Origin: Corythoichthys intestinalis
Taxonomy: Eukaryota; Chordata; Actinopteri; Syngnathiformes; Syngnathidae
Assembly (NCBI RefSeq): GCF_030265065.1
Contig: NC_080407.1
Span: forward strand, 56,585,666-56,649,665
Direction: 5' to 3'
Length of the DNA: 64,000 nucleotides
The notes below the pieces were generated by a model. It was not told the origin of the DNA, ran no database searches, and saw nothing but the letters and a program-made list of their open reading frames with translations. A program made the position numbers and the translations under genes. Shown in pieces: positions 14,820-27,000 of this stretch. The stretch's first letter is position 1. Every line of letters starts with the position of its first letter.

Positions 14820-17050
14820 TTAACCGTACTAGGGTGTCCCCATCACTTTTTTTTTTGTTCGCCATGTCTGAGTCCCGTTTGGATTCTTGTGCATAGAATT
14901 ACAAATTGCGCATATTTAATGTTGCATATCTTAAAAAATGGAAGAAAATGGGGGGGGGGGGGGCATTCCAACATGCATTTAGTTTCAATGTGTGTCAGTC
15001 AAAATTTTATATGCAGTTTTGCCATTTTGAAATGACAGTTCTTTGAAATAAAGTGACAGTCACGTTAACGTGTTATTCACCTGGATTTGGTACACTATAC
15101 TTTTTTTTCTCCAAGATCTCCAAGAATTTTAGGATTGATCGACTCCATGTCCAGAGGCACCGTGTTTTTTTTTTCTTTTTTAATGTGCCGTTTATTTTTC
15201 AAATTCCCCTTCGCTGCAACACCCAAACCAAATGTTTATAATAAAAGAAAGCGAGGCATTTTGGTGACTAATGGTTTCTGTTTATTTTCTTAGCCTCTGC
15301 AGGTATTTCATTTGATATCATTGTTTCAATACTTTCACCAATTTGATATCTTTAGCTGTAAAAAGTTGGGATCGCATATTTTTGCACCCGGGTGGCCCGA
15401 TTTTGAGAATCTGCCCATTCGGAGTCCCTAACCGACGCCGAAAGAAAAGTTGTTACTGCCGCCTTTGTCGTGTGAATTATGAATGAATGAATGATTTTAT
15501 TGTCATTGTCATCATCATCAAAATCATTGATAGTTTGAGTGTGGAATTTTACCCGAAGGAAAGACGAAGACAGACAAAGGAAAGGCTGGAAAAGCAGATG
15601 CTTATCGATACCCGTCCCCCGTCAGCCAGGGACGCACAGACAGCATATTTGTGTTACAGTCCAGTCATAATCTTCACATTTCGTTCAAAAGTCATTGATT
15701 GCCATGGATTTTCACATATTGTCAATTCGAGTGGGTTCATTGTATCAGTTGATATCCAAACGTGAAGGTGTTGGCCGGACTATTTTGAAAGGAGAAGAGT
15801 GTAGGAAAACACTCGTCTTTCTGAAATGCTTTGTCGAGCGAGTCGGCCCGCCCGCGCTGCACGCAACGGGCTCTAACGCAATGAGATGCCACGCCGCAAG
15901 TTGAATGACGACTGACAGATTTGCGCCTTTTGACGGTAGAGCTTCCGAGCTTCTCTGGCAAGATCAAAGCTGTCGATCGGAAGCACCAGATGGAAGTCGG
16001 ACAGTGTAGCCGCACCACTTAGCGGGAAGGGAGGGCCAGAGGTCGCGGCGCTGTACGAGCACGAAGCAGCAGAAAACCTTTTTTTTTTTGTTTTTTTGCC
16101 AAATTAAAAAGCCTGTTCCGATCGTCTGAAAAATGGCGCGATCGGCCCGATTTCCGATCACGTGATGGGATTGGGACATCCCTAGTATAAACCGTTTGAA
16201 AAATGCATCAAAGGCTATTGTTACATCCATAAGTGATCATGAGGCCAATTGATGGTCACTACCGCTTATTCTGTTGCTGATCTCAGCGAAAAAAATGCAA
16301 GCAACAAAGCTGCCGTCGCTACCGACCAAAAGCAAGATCTTCTCATTTGATAAACCACGCCTGTGGCTACAGTAGCTTCCCAATAATTGCTGTAAACTAC
16401 TGCCCTTGTCATGGCCAGAGAATGGAAACCAAGATCCTGATTTTTGAAAGACGTCAGTGAAGACCCTATCGTCATAATTAAATGTAAGTATAATGCTAAC
16501 TATATATATTTTTAGTCATGTAAACCAATTCTAATGTCCTACCAATGATAAATGAATTCTTCATACCACTAAAACAACAATAATGTCATTAATGATAACC
16601 GATGACATTTTTTAAATTGAAGTGGGTTTTCCGTTAACATTCGACTAATAACGCCCTCTTGTGGTCGTTTGGAACGCCGTGGAACAACACGTGCCACGGG
16701 GATTTGAACATGATTTCAAATCAGCAACAGCAGCAAAAACAATCCCTATGTTTGTTAGAGTTATCTAAATGAGTATCCAGTACATACTTTCATTTTTTGG
16801 TTTGATTACAGTTGAAATAGTTGGTCCCGTTTGAGCACCCTTACGTCATCATATTGCGACCGTTTTGATTCTCCGAAAACATCTGCGATGTGGCTCACTT
16901 GTATCGATCGATGATGGAGTCTTAAAAAAAAAAAAAACGTGTCGGTTTCTTCGTTCGTTTTAAATGGATGTTTGCAAACTCGCGTGCGTTGATGTACATT
17001 TGGGTAACGACTGCAACGACTCGGGAAGCCGCCTCGCTCAAGAGCCAAAC
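14820..17050. other. intergenic, repeat-derived
   Basis: No gene is recognised. It holds a G-run near 14950, a GAATGAATGA tract with a TTTATTGTCATTGTCATC segment near 15480-15520 (resembling the 3' tail of dispersed fish repeats; a similar TTTATTGTCATT segment is at 29930), and a repeat end near 16085-16195 (GATCGGCCCGATTTCCGATCACG then GGGACATCCCTAG). This interval is also the junction between genes that are on human 11q13 (left) and 4p16 (right). Confidence 0.5.
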
Positions 17051-17051
17051 C

Positions 17052-20000
17052 ATGGCCAAATCGTTTGAAATGAAATTGCCGCCGGGGTGTCAGAGCCTCC
17101 CCGGTGGTTTTTGGTCAGCCGTGGACGTGTGGATCGAGAAACCTCACGTTGTCAACAAGCGCCTGTGCGGCGTTCGCCAGGCCGCCGAAAGTCGGGAGGT
17201 CCGCGAGGCGACGGCGCCGCTGCGTTCGCCGCCCGGACGCGGCGACTCTCGTCTGTCCACGCACGTCAGGACGTTTATCCCCAAAGTGGACATTTACGGG
17301 GCACGGAAACAAAAGGAGCTGGTCGTCAAAGGTGAGAGCTTGAGTTGACAATAGGGGTGGCACCCTTTCATAAAGGTTGCTAGCAAAGACATCAGTTGGC
17401 TACTCTAAAACTTTCATCTTAAATAGTGTCGATGACTTGACCTCCTGGCTGTCAACTTATTCTTTGGAGCTTTCTTCATCCTCACTTATTATTATTTTTT
17501 GTCTTTATTTAGTTCCGGTTGTTGTATTGACTTCTTGTCTGCATCTAGTTGTCTGATCTGGTTTTTTTTTCTTCGTCGCAGACTTGGACGGACAGGAAGT
17601 GACGTTCGTTCCCTTCGAGGAGGTCCAAGCGGGTCCGCTGTCTGTCAAGGAGAACAACATTTATAGCATCAAACTGCGCCCGGACGACTCGGGCCAATGG
17701 CGAGTAGCCAAGTTTCAGTCTCGACCGGAACGATAAGAGGCTCGCGATAATGGTTCTCGATAGACGGGAAATCCGTCTACGATGCCGATAGTCAAAACGG
17801 ATTTTGCTCACGACCTGCCGCCTTCTTTATTCCAGGTTGTTGGAGCTGCGCGTGCGGACGGCGGAGGCGTGGTATTCGGACGGCGTGGCGTACGCCCGCC
17901 TGCCCTGGCTGTCCGACCGCCTGCTGCCCAAGCTGGCGCGCTGGGCCGCCGCGTCAGGCGGCGGCGGCGGCGGCTGGCCCGGCGGCACCTTGTCGCTGCT
18001 GCCCGTGGAAAAGTACGGTCTGGTGTACCAGCAACTCAAGAACAAGTACAAGGCCATGGTCAAGGTAAGCGCCGCCGCGACAGAAACGATGCCTGAAGCC
18101 GTTCACGACGACCGGGCCTTTTTCTTTAGGTGTGGCCCGAAGTGACGGATCCGGAGAAGTTTGTTTACGAAGACGTCGCCATCGCCACGTATCTCCTGGT
18201 GGGTAGCAAGTGACCTGTGAACGGCCCCAAGAAAGTGCCCCGACACTAACAAGAACTATGCCCCGTCGTGGTCCAAAATGTAGCGGAAGTGACCCACGAC
18301 GCCCATTTGTTTACTCGCCCCTTGGAGTCAAAATCAATCTACAGCCATCGATGAGTTCGCATAGACGCGCTTCTAGTGGAAAATGTGTCGGCTCCTTCAC
18401 CAAACACTGACTCTTTCTCAAACATGCTATCGATTCTCGGCGACAGACGGCGTGTAGATAATCTATTGGGATACAAAGCTTTGTCACTGTATTGTTTTTT
18501 TTGTTATTTCCACGCCTTAAGTCAATGGACGTGTCCCGCGTCCGCCGCAGGTGCTTTGGTCCGAAGAGCGAGCGGAACTGGACCTGGATTCGCGTCAGTC
18601 CTTCGTGGACCTGGGCTGCGGGAACGGACTCCTGGTGCACATCCTCGCCAACGAAGGGGTGAACGGGATTTTTCCCCTCGACCGTTTACCGTTTGAATAG
18701 AAAAACGGACGGGCGCCCGCCGACGCCCTCGCGGCTCGACTTCAAATTGGGGTATTTTCCGCTTTGTCGTCGCAGCACCCCGGAAAGGGCATCGACGTAC
18801 GGAAAAGGAAGATCTGGGATACGTACGGCCCGGACACCGTGCTGCGGGTGAGCGCGCGAGCCGGCGCGAGCCGACGCGAGACGGGCGCGTCCCGTCGACC
18901 GAACGGTTTCCTCTGGCCTTTCCAGGAGGAAGCCGTCACCCCGGGCCGGAGCTTCCTATTCCCGGAGACGGACTGGCTCATCGGGAACCACTCGGACGAG
19001 CTGACTCCGTGGATCCCCGTCACGGCGGCCAGGTGAGCGGTCGCGCTCGGGCTAAGGCGAGGTAGCTACCGCGTTGACGGCCTCCGCCGTTTCCAGGTCC
19101 TCGTACTCGTGCCGCTACTTCGTCCTGCCGTGTTGCTTCTTCGACTTCTTCGGCAAGTACCGGCGGCGGCGCAGCCAAAAGTCTCAGTACCGAGAATACG
19201 TCGACTTTGTCGCCGAAGTCAGCCGCGTCAGCGGCTTCCGCACGCAGCGGGACTGCCTCAGGATTCCGTCCACCAAACGGGTACGTCGCAAAATGCAAAT
19301 ACCCCGTTGATTTTGGGGCCCGGGCTTCCCCTACGTCGACTTCAAGTCCTCCCAGTTTACCTGAATTGCGCATCTACAAGTTCAAGCCTTCCCGCGACGC
19401 TCGTTTAGCCGGACGTTATCGCAGGTGTGTCTCCTGGGAAGAAGGCGGACGTACGAGGCGAACGACGAGGCCCGGGCGGAGGATCGGCGGGCCGATTACA
19501 TTCGGAGCCGCCGCCCCGCGGCGTCCCGGAAGGACGACGAGTCCGACTTCCGGCCTCGAGAGCGGGCGGAAGCGGTAAGAAACTGCACGGCGCTCTCCAG
19601 GGACTTAATAGACGAGGCGGTCCGGCGCGTGGCCGACGCTCTCCTGGGAATGCCCGACGAGAGGCCGTCTCCCTCTGACGGCTGGAAGCGAGGAGGTAGC
19701 GCCTACGCGTGAATGCTGTAGTACAGGGTTGACTAAATCCGGACCTCGGTGCCACTTTTCCTGTCGTGTTTTCCATGTCTCCCTCCTCCAACACACCTGA
19801 ATCAAAATAATCAGGATCAGGCTTCTAGAGAGGTTGCTGATGACATATTGATTTGATTCAGGTGTGTTATGGGAGAGAGACCTGGAAAACGCGACAGTGG
19901 CACCGAGGTCCGGATTTAGTCAACCCCGCTGTAGCAGTTGGGACGTGTGCCAATTGTTTTTAGGCAGCTTGCGCGTGGGCGAGGTGGCGGCGCTTTTGCC

Positions 20001-20383
20001 CGACGACACCCTCAAGCGGCTCAAAAACGAGTGCGGCGGCCTCCAGACGCTCCTAAAGAACAACCACCAAGTATTCCAAGGTACAACTCTTGTCTTTTTA
20101 AAAAAATTTTTTTTTATCCCCCTTACTTTTTTGCAGCGAAAATTCCATTTGTCTCTCAGTGGAAGCAGGGACGGTGCGAATCCGGGACTGGCGCGAAACT
20201 GATAGCGGCAAGCGGAAGGCGGCGGTCCCCCCGGGTGCCCTGAAAACCCGGCCGTGCTGGTTCCACCTCTGTCACCCTCAAGGCTGCCCGCTAGCGGCCG
20301 AAAAGTGCGACTTCGCTCACGGACGCGAGGAGCTCCGGGAATCCGCTCGACCTCCGAAGAAGAAGACGAACGAGTACGACTAA
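17052..20383 (+). CDS. trmt44: tRNA (uracil-O(2)-)-methyltransferase
   Basis: TRMT44 (METTL19, homologue of yeast Trm44) makes 2'-O-methyluridine at position 44 of tRNA-Ser, in the cytoplasm. Exons: 17052-17331, 17582-17699, 17836-18064, 18130-18198, 18551-18658, 18776-18847, 18926-19032, 19097-19280, 19425-19695, 19964-20080, 20160-20383; 592 residues. The start was chosen at the ATG in an ACCATGG context, since FWSAVDVWIEKPHVVNKRLCG aligns near the human N-terminus. The SAM-binding motif VDLGCGNGLLVHI lies at about residues 251-263, followed by NHSDELTPWIP and the cysteine-rich YFVLPCCFFDF. The C-terminus has a CCCH zinc finger, CWFHLCHPQGCPL...CDFAH, also present in human. The second intron appears to use a GC donor. 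The intron before the penultimate exon contains a 205-bp hAT MITE. Confidence 0.95.
19724..19928. mobile_element. hAT-type MITE in trmt44 intron
   Basis: A 205-bp palindromic element. The left terminus CAGGGTTGACTAAATCC matches the right terminus GGATTTAGTCAACCCCG as an inverted repeat, and the inverted match extends inwards about 35 bp. Target-site duplications: CTGTAGTA (19716-19723) and CTGTAGCA (19929-19936), one mismatch. Its internal CACCTGAATCA blocks are shared with the element at 59569-59782, so the two belong to one family. Confidence 0.88.
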
Positions 20384-20813
20384 AAAAAACGGGGAAATTC
20401 AAACTTTTTCTGACCTTTGACCTCCCTAAATTTCTTCCCATCGACCCATTGCAAAAGAAATATGATACGCTGTCACTTTTACAAGCGTACGGTTTTGTTT
20501 TGAATTCTTTCGGCGCCACGATAGACGTCGACTGGCAATGACGATTTTAGTTTTACGGTAGGAAAATGTTTTGCGTTTTTTTCCAGTCGGAATTCCATGA
20601 TTTTTGTGTATTTTTTGGGTCACGTAACTATAATAACAGTTGATATTGTGCAGAAATTGCGAAACTTGTCCACATGCATGTATTCTTTTCACAGGATACT
20701 TTTGTACTTGAATAAATTTCTGCCTAATTACTGGAATAATGTTATTTTGAGCAGACACATTTTTGGATCGGTCTGCAGCCAGTGAGAATGGATTTGGACA
20801 TGCAGTGGGATTG

Positions 20814-20819
20814 AATAAA
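20814..20819 (+). promoter_or_regulatory. trmt44 polyadenylation signal
   Basis: AATAAA 430 bp after the stop codon and about 240 bp before the cpz start. The whole trmt44-cpz gap of 673 bp contains both the 3' UTR and the cpz promoter. Confidence 0.6.
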
Positions 20820-21056
20820 ACCCAAAGTATCCTTTTTGTCTAAAGAAGAAGAACACCTGGCAGCTACGCCTTCGATTGACTTCCCTTGCGGTACGTCAGC
20901 CAACTATTTTTATTTTCAGCTGTCAAAACTGGAGATATGACGCGCCTGTAACTTGATATCAGACCACGGACGCGGAGGTTGGAATCAACGATCGGGGGGG
21001 ATTTTTCGGGGGCGATATTTTGCCACATCGCCGGCAGAGAGCAAAAAGTGCGGAAA

Positions 21057-24000
21057 ATGCGTATTTTGTTGTTCGTCGTCAGCGCCGCGCTGGTGGCAGC
21101 TTTGCCGCCGCCGCGATGCGATTCGGGGATTCGAGGTAATAGGCGCTTTTTCCTTTGCTTTTGCTTTGTTTGCGCCACTCCAGTGTTTGAGTGTTTGACG
21201 CGGTTACGTGATCCTGTGATGCACACAGACGACCATTTCCTGTTGGGATTGATTTTAGCTTTATAGCATCTTGCATATTGTTTGTCACGTCAGTTTTAGG
21301 AAAGTGATTTCTCCTCCTCGGTTGCCGCTGACGGCGACGGACGTCCGATCCGTTAGGACGGGGATGGTTGGCAGCTGCGTGGAGTTTGCCGTCCCTCGCG
21401 GTCCGTCCGCTGTCGACGGCAGCCGACGAGTCGCGGGAAAAACGCCACTCTCTTTTGAATGGGGGGCTCTTCAAAAAGCCATTTGCGTTGACGGAGTGGT
21501 CACATTTCAACCATACTGGCTAAAATTGCCAAGTGAGTCATTTGTCAATCAAAAGTCATTGCTGTCTTTCAGGGCACTGCAAGCCAATCGTGGAGGAAAA
21601 ACGTAAGTCCAAAACCCTTCTTTCGCCACGCGCCTAATATGAAGTCACCCAGATGGAATGCGGCACTTTTTAGACGATGTGACTCAAGGGCGTAGGTTTG
21701 CTCTCAACAATGGCAGCATAACCTGCATGTACGCTGAACTGACTAAGCCCTATTCCCAGTCAGCGGACTATAGGAGTTTGTGATGACGTGCGCCCTCCCG
21801 GTGCAGTTTGAAGAAGCGAAGCAAACACCAGCGATTCCATTTCTCGGTTCCAACTTCCAAGAGTTTATTTTGTGGCGTAACTTCAAGCACTTTATCCAAA
21901 TAAAAGTAAGAAACTCCAAAATGAAACCAACAAAATGAGTATATTTCCCTTTCCAGCACAATGCACTAAGCCACAGTCAAAAACTTTTTGCCCCGCTTAC
22001 CTACCAACCCCTGGGACATGATTAGCTGTCATTTGAAGCCAACCACGGTTGACTCCGGGTCAGTGGAAATACACAATTGACAGCCTCTAGTGGCAAGGAG
22101 TAAAACTACAAATAATACAAATCAGGAATATGGCTCATACATACTGTACACTTTTTGCTCGGGATGGGACCAAAGCCTACATTTCTCACGAATATCAACC
22201 TAATGAATTGATACGCTAAATCAGGGGTGCTCGTCACGTCCATCTAGTGTGGGTAGCTCGCAACATCCCCCCCAAAACCCCAACTTTTTTAAAATCAAGT
22301 AGTTCATTATGTTGCGTGAGCAACATATGAGGTTATGCAGCACCCGTTTCTGGTTCTATAGTTTCCAGCAGAGTTCACTACATTTCCCACAGTTTAATTG
22401 CCATTAACAATGGAAGACACAAACGGTAGAACACTTCTCTCTAAGCAGCTTCCTACTCGAGTTTTGCAGGGTTCACACAGTTGAATGTTATGCTAACTCT
22501 GATGCAGGTCGGGCTGTCAGTAACAAAATAAGTGGCGTTTCCCACCTCCGCAACATTGGTGTCTTTTTAAATGACTTACAATGGCTGCTGCTGGCCAGAA
22601 AAAAAACAAAAAACTTTTAACATCTCTCGTCTTCGAAGGGGGCAGAGGAGGCGACGTGTTGTCGACAAGTATTTCTGTCGGGGCCGTGCACGCTATCCTT
22701 ATGTAATTCTATCCTTGCAACATATGGGAAGACAATCTAAATGACCTGTAAAACTGAACTTATTATGTCATGCAGATAAGGTTCCATCCTGAAAAGTTGG
22801 TCGTGTCCCGATGCAAACCTACGCCCTTGCAGTGACTTTAGGACAGGGGTCGCCAACCTTCTCCCCAAAGGCCCAGTGTGGGTGCAGGGTTTCATTCCAA
22901 GCAGACGAACGACAACACTTTTTCACCAATCTGATGTTTGACATGAAGTGCAATCAGTCGATTGCAGTCAGGTGCTGCTTGTTTGACCAGAAACCTGATT
23001 GGTTCAACTATCCGCGCTGGATCGGCAGGAACAAAACCCACCAGGCACAGCGGGTCTTTGAGGACAGGGTCGGAGACCGCCGCTTTAGGAGACGTCCGAT
23101 CGGTTGGGATCGGACGTCAACGGCGGTCGACGAGCCGAGTGAGTATTCGCTCGTTTTGTATTCAACACTCCGATTCAATTTTGGTCACGGGAAGAATGCC
23201 GCTTCCGAAACAAAAATCGATGACGAAAAAGTGACCCCATGCCAATCCGCGACGCCCGCTTTGAGAGGATAAACAAATTGTAAGCGTTCTCCAAAACGAG
23301 CGAGTACCGGCTGGAGTCGTCGGCCGCTCGACGTCCGGTCCGTCGGAAGCGGGAGGCGATCGGACGTCGACTCGCGGCGGAAATTCCCGCGCGCTACTTG
23401 AGCGGTCGCGGTTTTGCCACTCAGCCAAGTGCGAGGAGATGCAGCTTTCGTACTGCGAGGACGCGGGCTACACGCACACGCTCTTCCCCAACACCCTCGG
23501 GCACGCCAGCCGCCAGGAGGCGGAGAGCGGCGTGGAGTACCTGCTCTTGAGCGTGCTGGAGTCGTTGCTGGGCGGCGAGTGCCACGTCGAGGCGCGGGCG
23601 CTCGGCTGCTCCGTGCTGGCGCCGCCCTGCCGGGACGACCGGGCGCTGAAGCCGTGCCGGCGGGCCTGCGAGGCCGCCCGAAAACGCTGCGTGCACGCTT
23701 TCGAGGGCATCCGGATGGCCTGGCCTTACTTCCTGGACTGCGACCGATTCTTCGCCGCCGACGAAGAGGGATGCTACGACCCGCTGCGGGACCTCGCGGG
23801 TAAGGACGATCGATCGGCGGCCTGTCGTTCCGTCGCTATAACCTCCCGGTCCGAGCGCTTCGGACGTCGATCGATGTCGGCCGTCCCGCCATAGACTTAT
23901 TGACATGACACGGGAAACGGGGCCGATTGGTAGGGGGCCTATTTTCAAAAACTTCAAATATTTTCAAAAGACTTTTTTTTTTACATATAAGATTTTGACC

Positions 24001-27000
24001 AAAATGGCAACTTAATTTGTGGTAAATAAAAGAAAATTTCAACAGCTAATAAATCACTCAATTTAACATCAGAAACTTAATACTTGAGGAAAACACGCAG
24101 AATCAATGATAAAACATATGTAAATAGATGATTAATAAATTCTGTATACAATCACAACTTATTATAGAGTAGAATAGCCCTTTATATATACTGTTAGCGA
24201 ATGAGGCTAGCTTGGAGGCTATCTTTGTGCTGGCCGGCCGGCTGAAATCTGGCGAGCACGCCGGCTTCCATCTCTGGCGCCAAAGTGCGACTGAAACGCC
24301 AAATTTCCACGTGCGGTCTCATCTTATTTTCTTCCGTCAGCTTTGATCGGACGCTCTTTTTGGTGTTTTGCCGTCACGTCAGCCGGGCGGGCGAGGAAGT
24401 TGAGCGTGTTTCCAAGTGGAACTTGGGAAGAAATTTAATTCAAAACATAGAATGCGAAATATAATCACTCCATGCCCAAATGGACATTTAACAAATACAT
24501 CAAAATGTAGTTTAAAATTCAAATAAAAGATTTGTTGTCCATAGATGTATTTTTCAATAGATAATAATGATTATTTTTGAAGGAATTCCTCCTTTTTACT
24601 CCCCCACCCACCCCCAAAATATTCATTTCAAATGTCTTGGAATTGATTGGGACGCCTCCTCCCTTTGGACAGCACGAGATGACGAAGCGATCTCTGACTT
24701 TCCCCTGCCGGAACCGGTGCCGAAAATCAAATTCGCCTATCTGTCCAACGCTCAGACCGACGGCGTCCTGAAGCGGACGGAGCGGGAATGCGCCGACATC
24801 TCCAGAACCTACGGCATCGGCCGCAGCGCCGAGGGCAGGGAACTGCTGGTCATCGAGTTCTCCGACAGTCCCGGCCGACACGAGTTGCGTAAGTTGCCGC
24901 TGCAAATGTTTTCCCTTACTTACTCAGTTTTGAAGGAGCCATACGTTGGTAAGATGGGTAGCGCGACGGGGATGAAAAATATTTATCGTAGCAATGGTGC
25001 ATTTCCGTCGGAAAGTAGAAAATGGAGAAATGGTAGCTTCGCGGTCCCGGTCGCTACGCTCCTAGTACAAGTACACGCGTATGCTGGACTTGGTTCTGCA
25101 ACTTTAGTCTACAAAGAGCTCCGCTGCACGGCAACCTGGACCAAAACAAAGAAGTTACCTGGACGTTGGCCGATTGCTGCAGGCGGCCAGTCGTGTCACC
25201 TTTGTCAACGCACCGTCGAAACGTTTACGGGCAGACATTTCAAATGGAAAATGACCCTTTGAGAGGGTGTTTGTCCAAAAAAAAACTTTCATGTCTATCG
25301 AAATATTTGGGCCACTGCCAGAATTGAAGTGCCTCCCGTAACTCGGTTGTCGCTCTCAGTGGAGCCGGAGATAAAGCTGATCGGCAACGTTCACGGAGAC
25401 GAGGCGGCGGGCCGCCAGCTGCTGGTCTACTTGGCGCAGTACCTGTGCTCCGAGTATCGCCTGGGCAACGAGCGCGTGCGCACGCTGGTCAACACCACCC
25501 GTATCCACATACTGCCTTCCGTCAACCCCGACGGCTACGAGGCGGCGCTTTCCGGACAGCGGGACGCCGGCGGCGGCTACGAAGACGACGACGGTCAAAC
25601 GGTCGGTTTGGTGGGAGCGGTATTTTTTTTGGGCCAAGGTTGACGCTTTTGTTTGAATTTGGCAGGGTCGCGGCTACGGCCGGAGCGACGTGGGCCGGAA
25701 CAACGGTCAGAACATCGACCTGAACAGAAACTTTCCCGATCTGACTTCCGTAGTTTACGGCCGTCGACGCCAAAAGGGCTACCGCACCGACCACGTCCCC
25801 ATCCCGGACCACTACTGGTTCGGCAAGGTACGCGCGTGGCCTTAAAGGACCGATAGGTACTGTAAGACGAAAATCCCTTTTCTTCGGGCTGCCCGGGGAG
25901 CTTGTCGCCCGCCGTGAAGAATGATTGAAATTGAAATATGGCTCCTTTGACGCCAAGTTGACTTTTGTGGGCTCAAGTCGTTCCGTTGGCGAACCAGGTC
26001 GCGCCAGAGACCTACGCCGTGATGAAATGGATCCGCTCCATCCCGTTCGTGCTGTCGGCTAACTTTGCCGGCGGCGACCTGGTGGTGTCCTACCCCTACG
26101 AGCGCTCCAAGCACCCTCTGGATCTGAACCTCTTTTCCCCGACGCCGGACGACAAGGTTGGCGCGTCGCCCGCCTCGCCATTTACTCCACCTTCTAGCTG
26201 AGGACATTTTTCTCAGGTATTCAAGTTTCTGGCCAGAAGCTACGCGAGCACGCACGAAACCCTGAACTACGGGGACGCCCGCTGCGGCTCGGCTTCGGCG
26301 CGCAGTCATCGAGGAACGGTGAACGAAGCGCAGCGCTCCGCCAACGCCGGAGGTGAGACGGCGCCCGGCCCGGCCCGGCCCGGCCCGGCCCGAGTCCCCT
26401 CCCCTCCTTGCTTGGTTTCTCCCATCGCCAGGCATGCAAGACTTCAACTACCTCCACACCAACTGCTTCGAAGTGACCGTGCGGCTGGGATGCGAGAAAT
26501 TCCCGCCCGAGGAGGATTTGTTCAACATCTGGCACGAAAACCAAGAGTCCATGATGTCCTTTATGGAAACGGTAAGCGTCGGCCACTCACCTTTTGTCCG
26601 CCATTTTGACCACAGAAGAAAATGTCCTCAGGTCCATCGAGGCATCAAAGGGATCGTAAGAGATGCGGAGGGAAACGGAATAAAAGGTGCCAGGGTATCG
26701 GTGCGAGGAATACGCCATGATATTACAGCAGGTAATATTTGCTGGCCTTATGTATTGTACAAAAAATTAAGAATCATTTTTAGTTATGGTCAAATAAGTA
26801 GTCAACCACTAATTTGTGCAAGTTCTCCCACTTGAAAATAGCAGAGAGGCCTGTAATTGTCAACATGGGTAAACCTCAACCGTGAGAGACAGAATTTGGG
26901 AAAAAAAAAAAAAACAGAAAATCACATTGTTTGATTTTTCAAGGATTTATTTGCAAATCACGGTGGAAAATAAGTATTTGGTCAATACCAAAAGTTCATC

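Noticed and set aside
17700-17725. GT donor at about 17717 for trmt44 exon 2
   Set aside because: In phase, but it adds six residues between two conserved tryptophans; the GC donor at 17700 gives exact family spacing.
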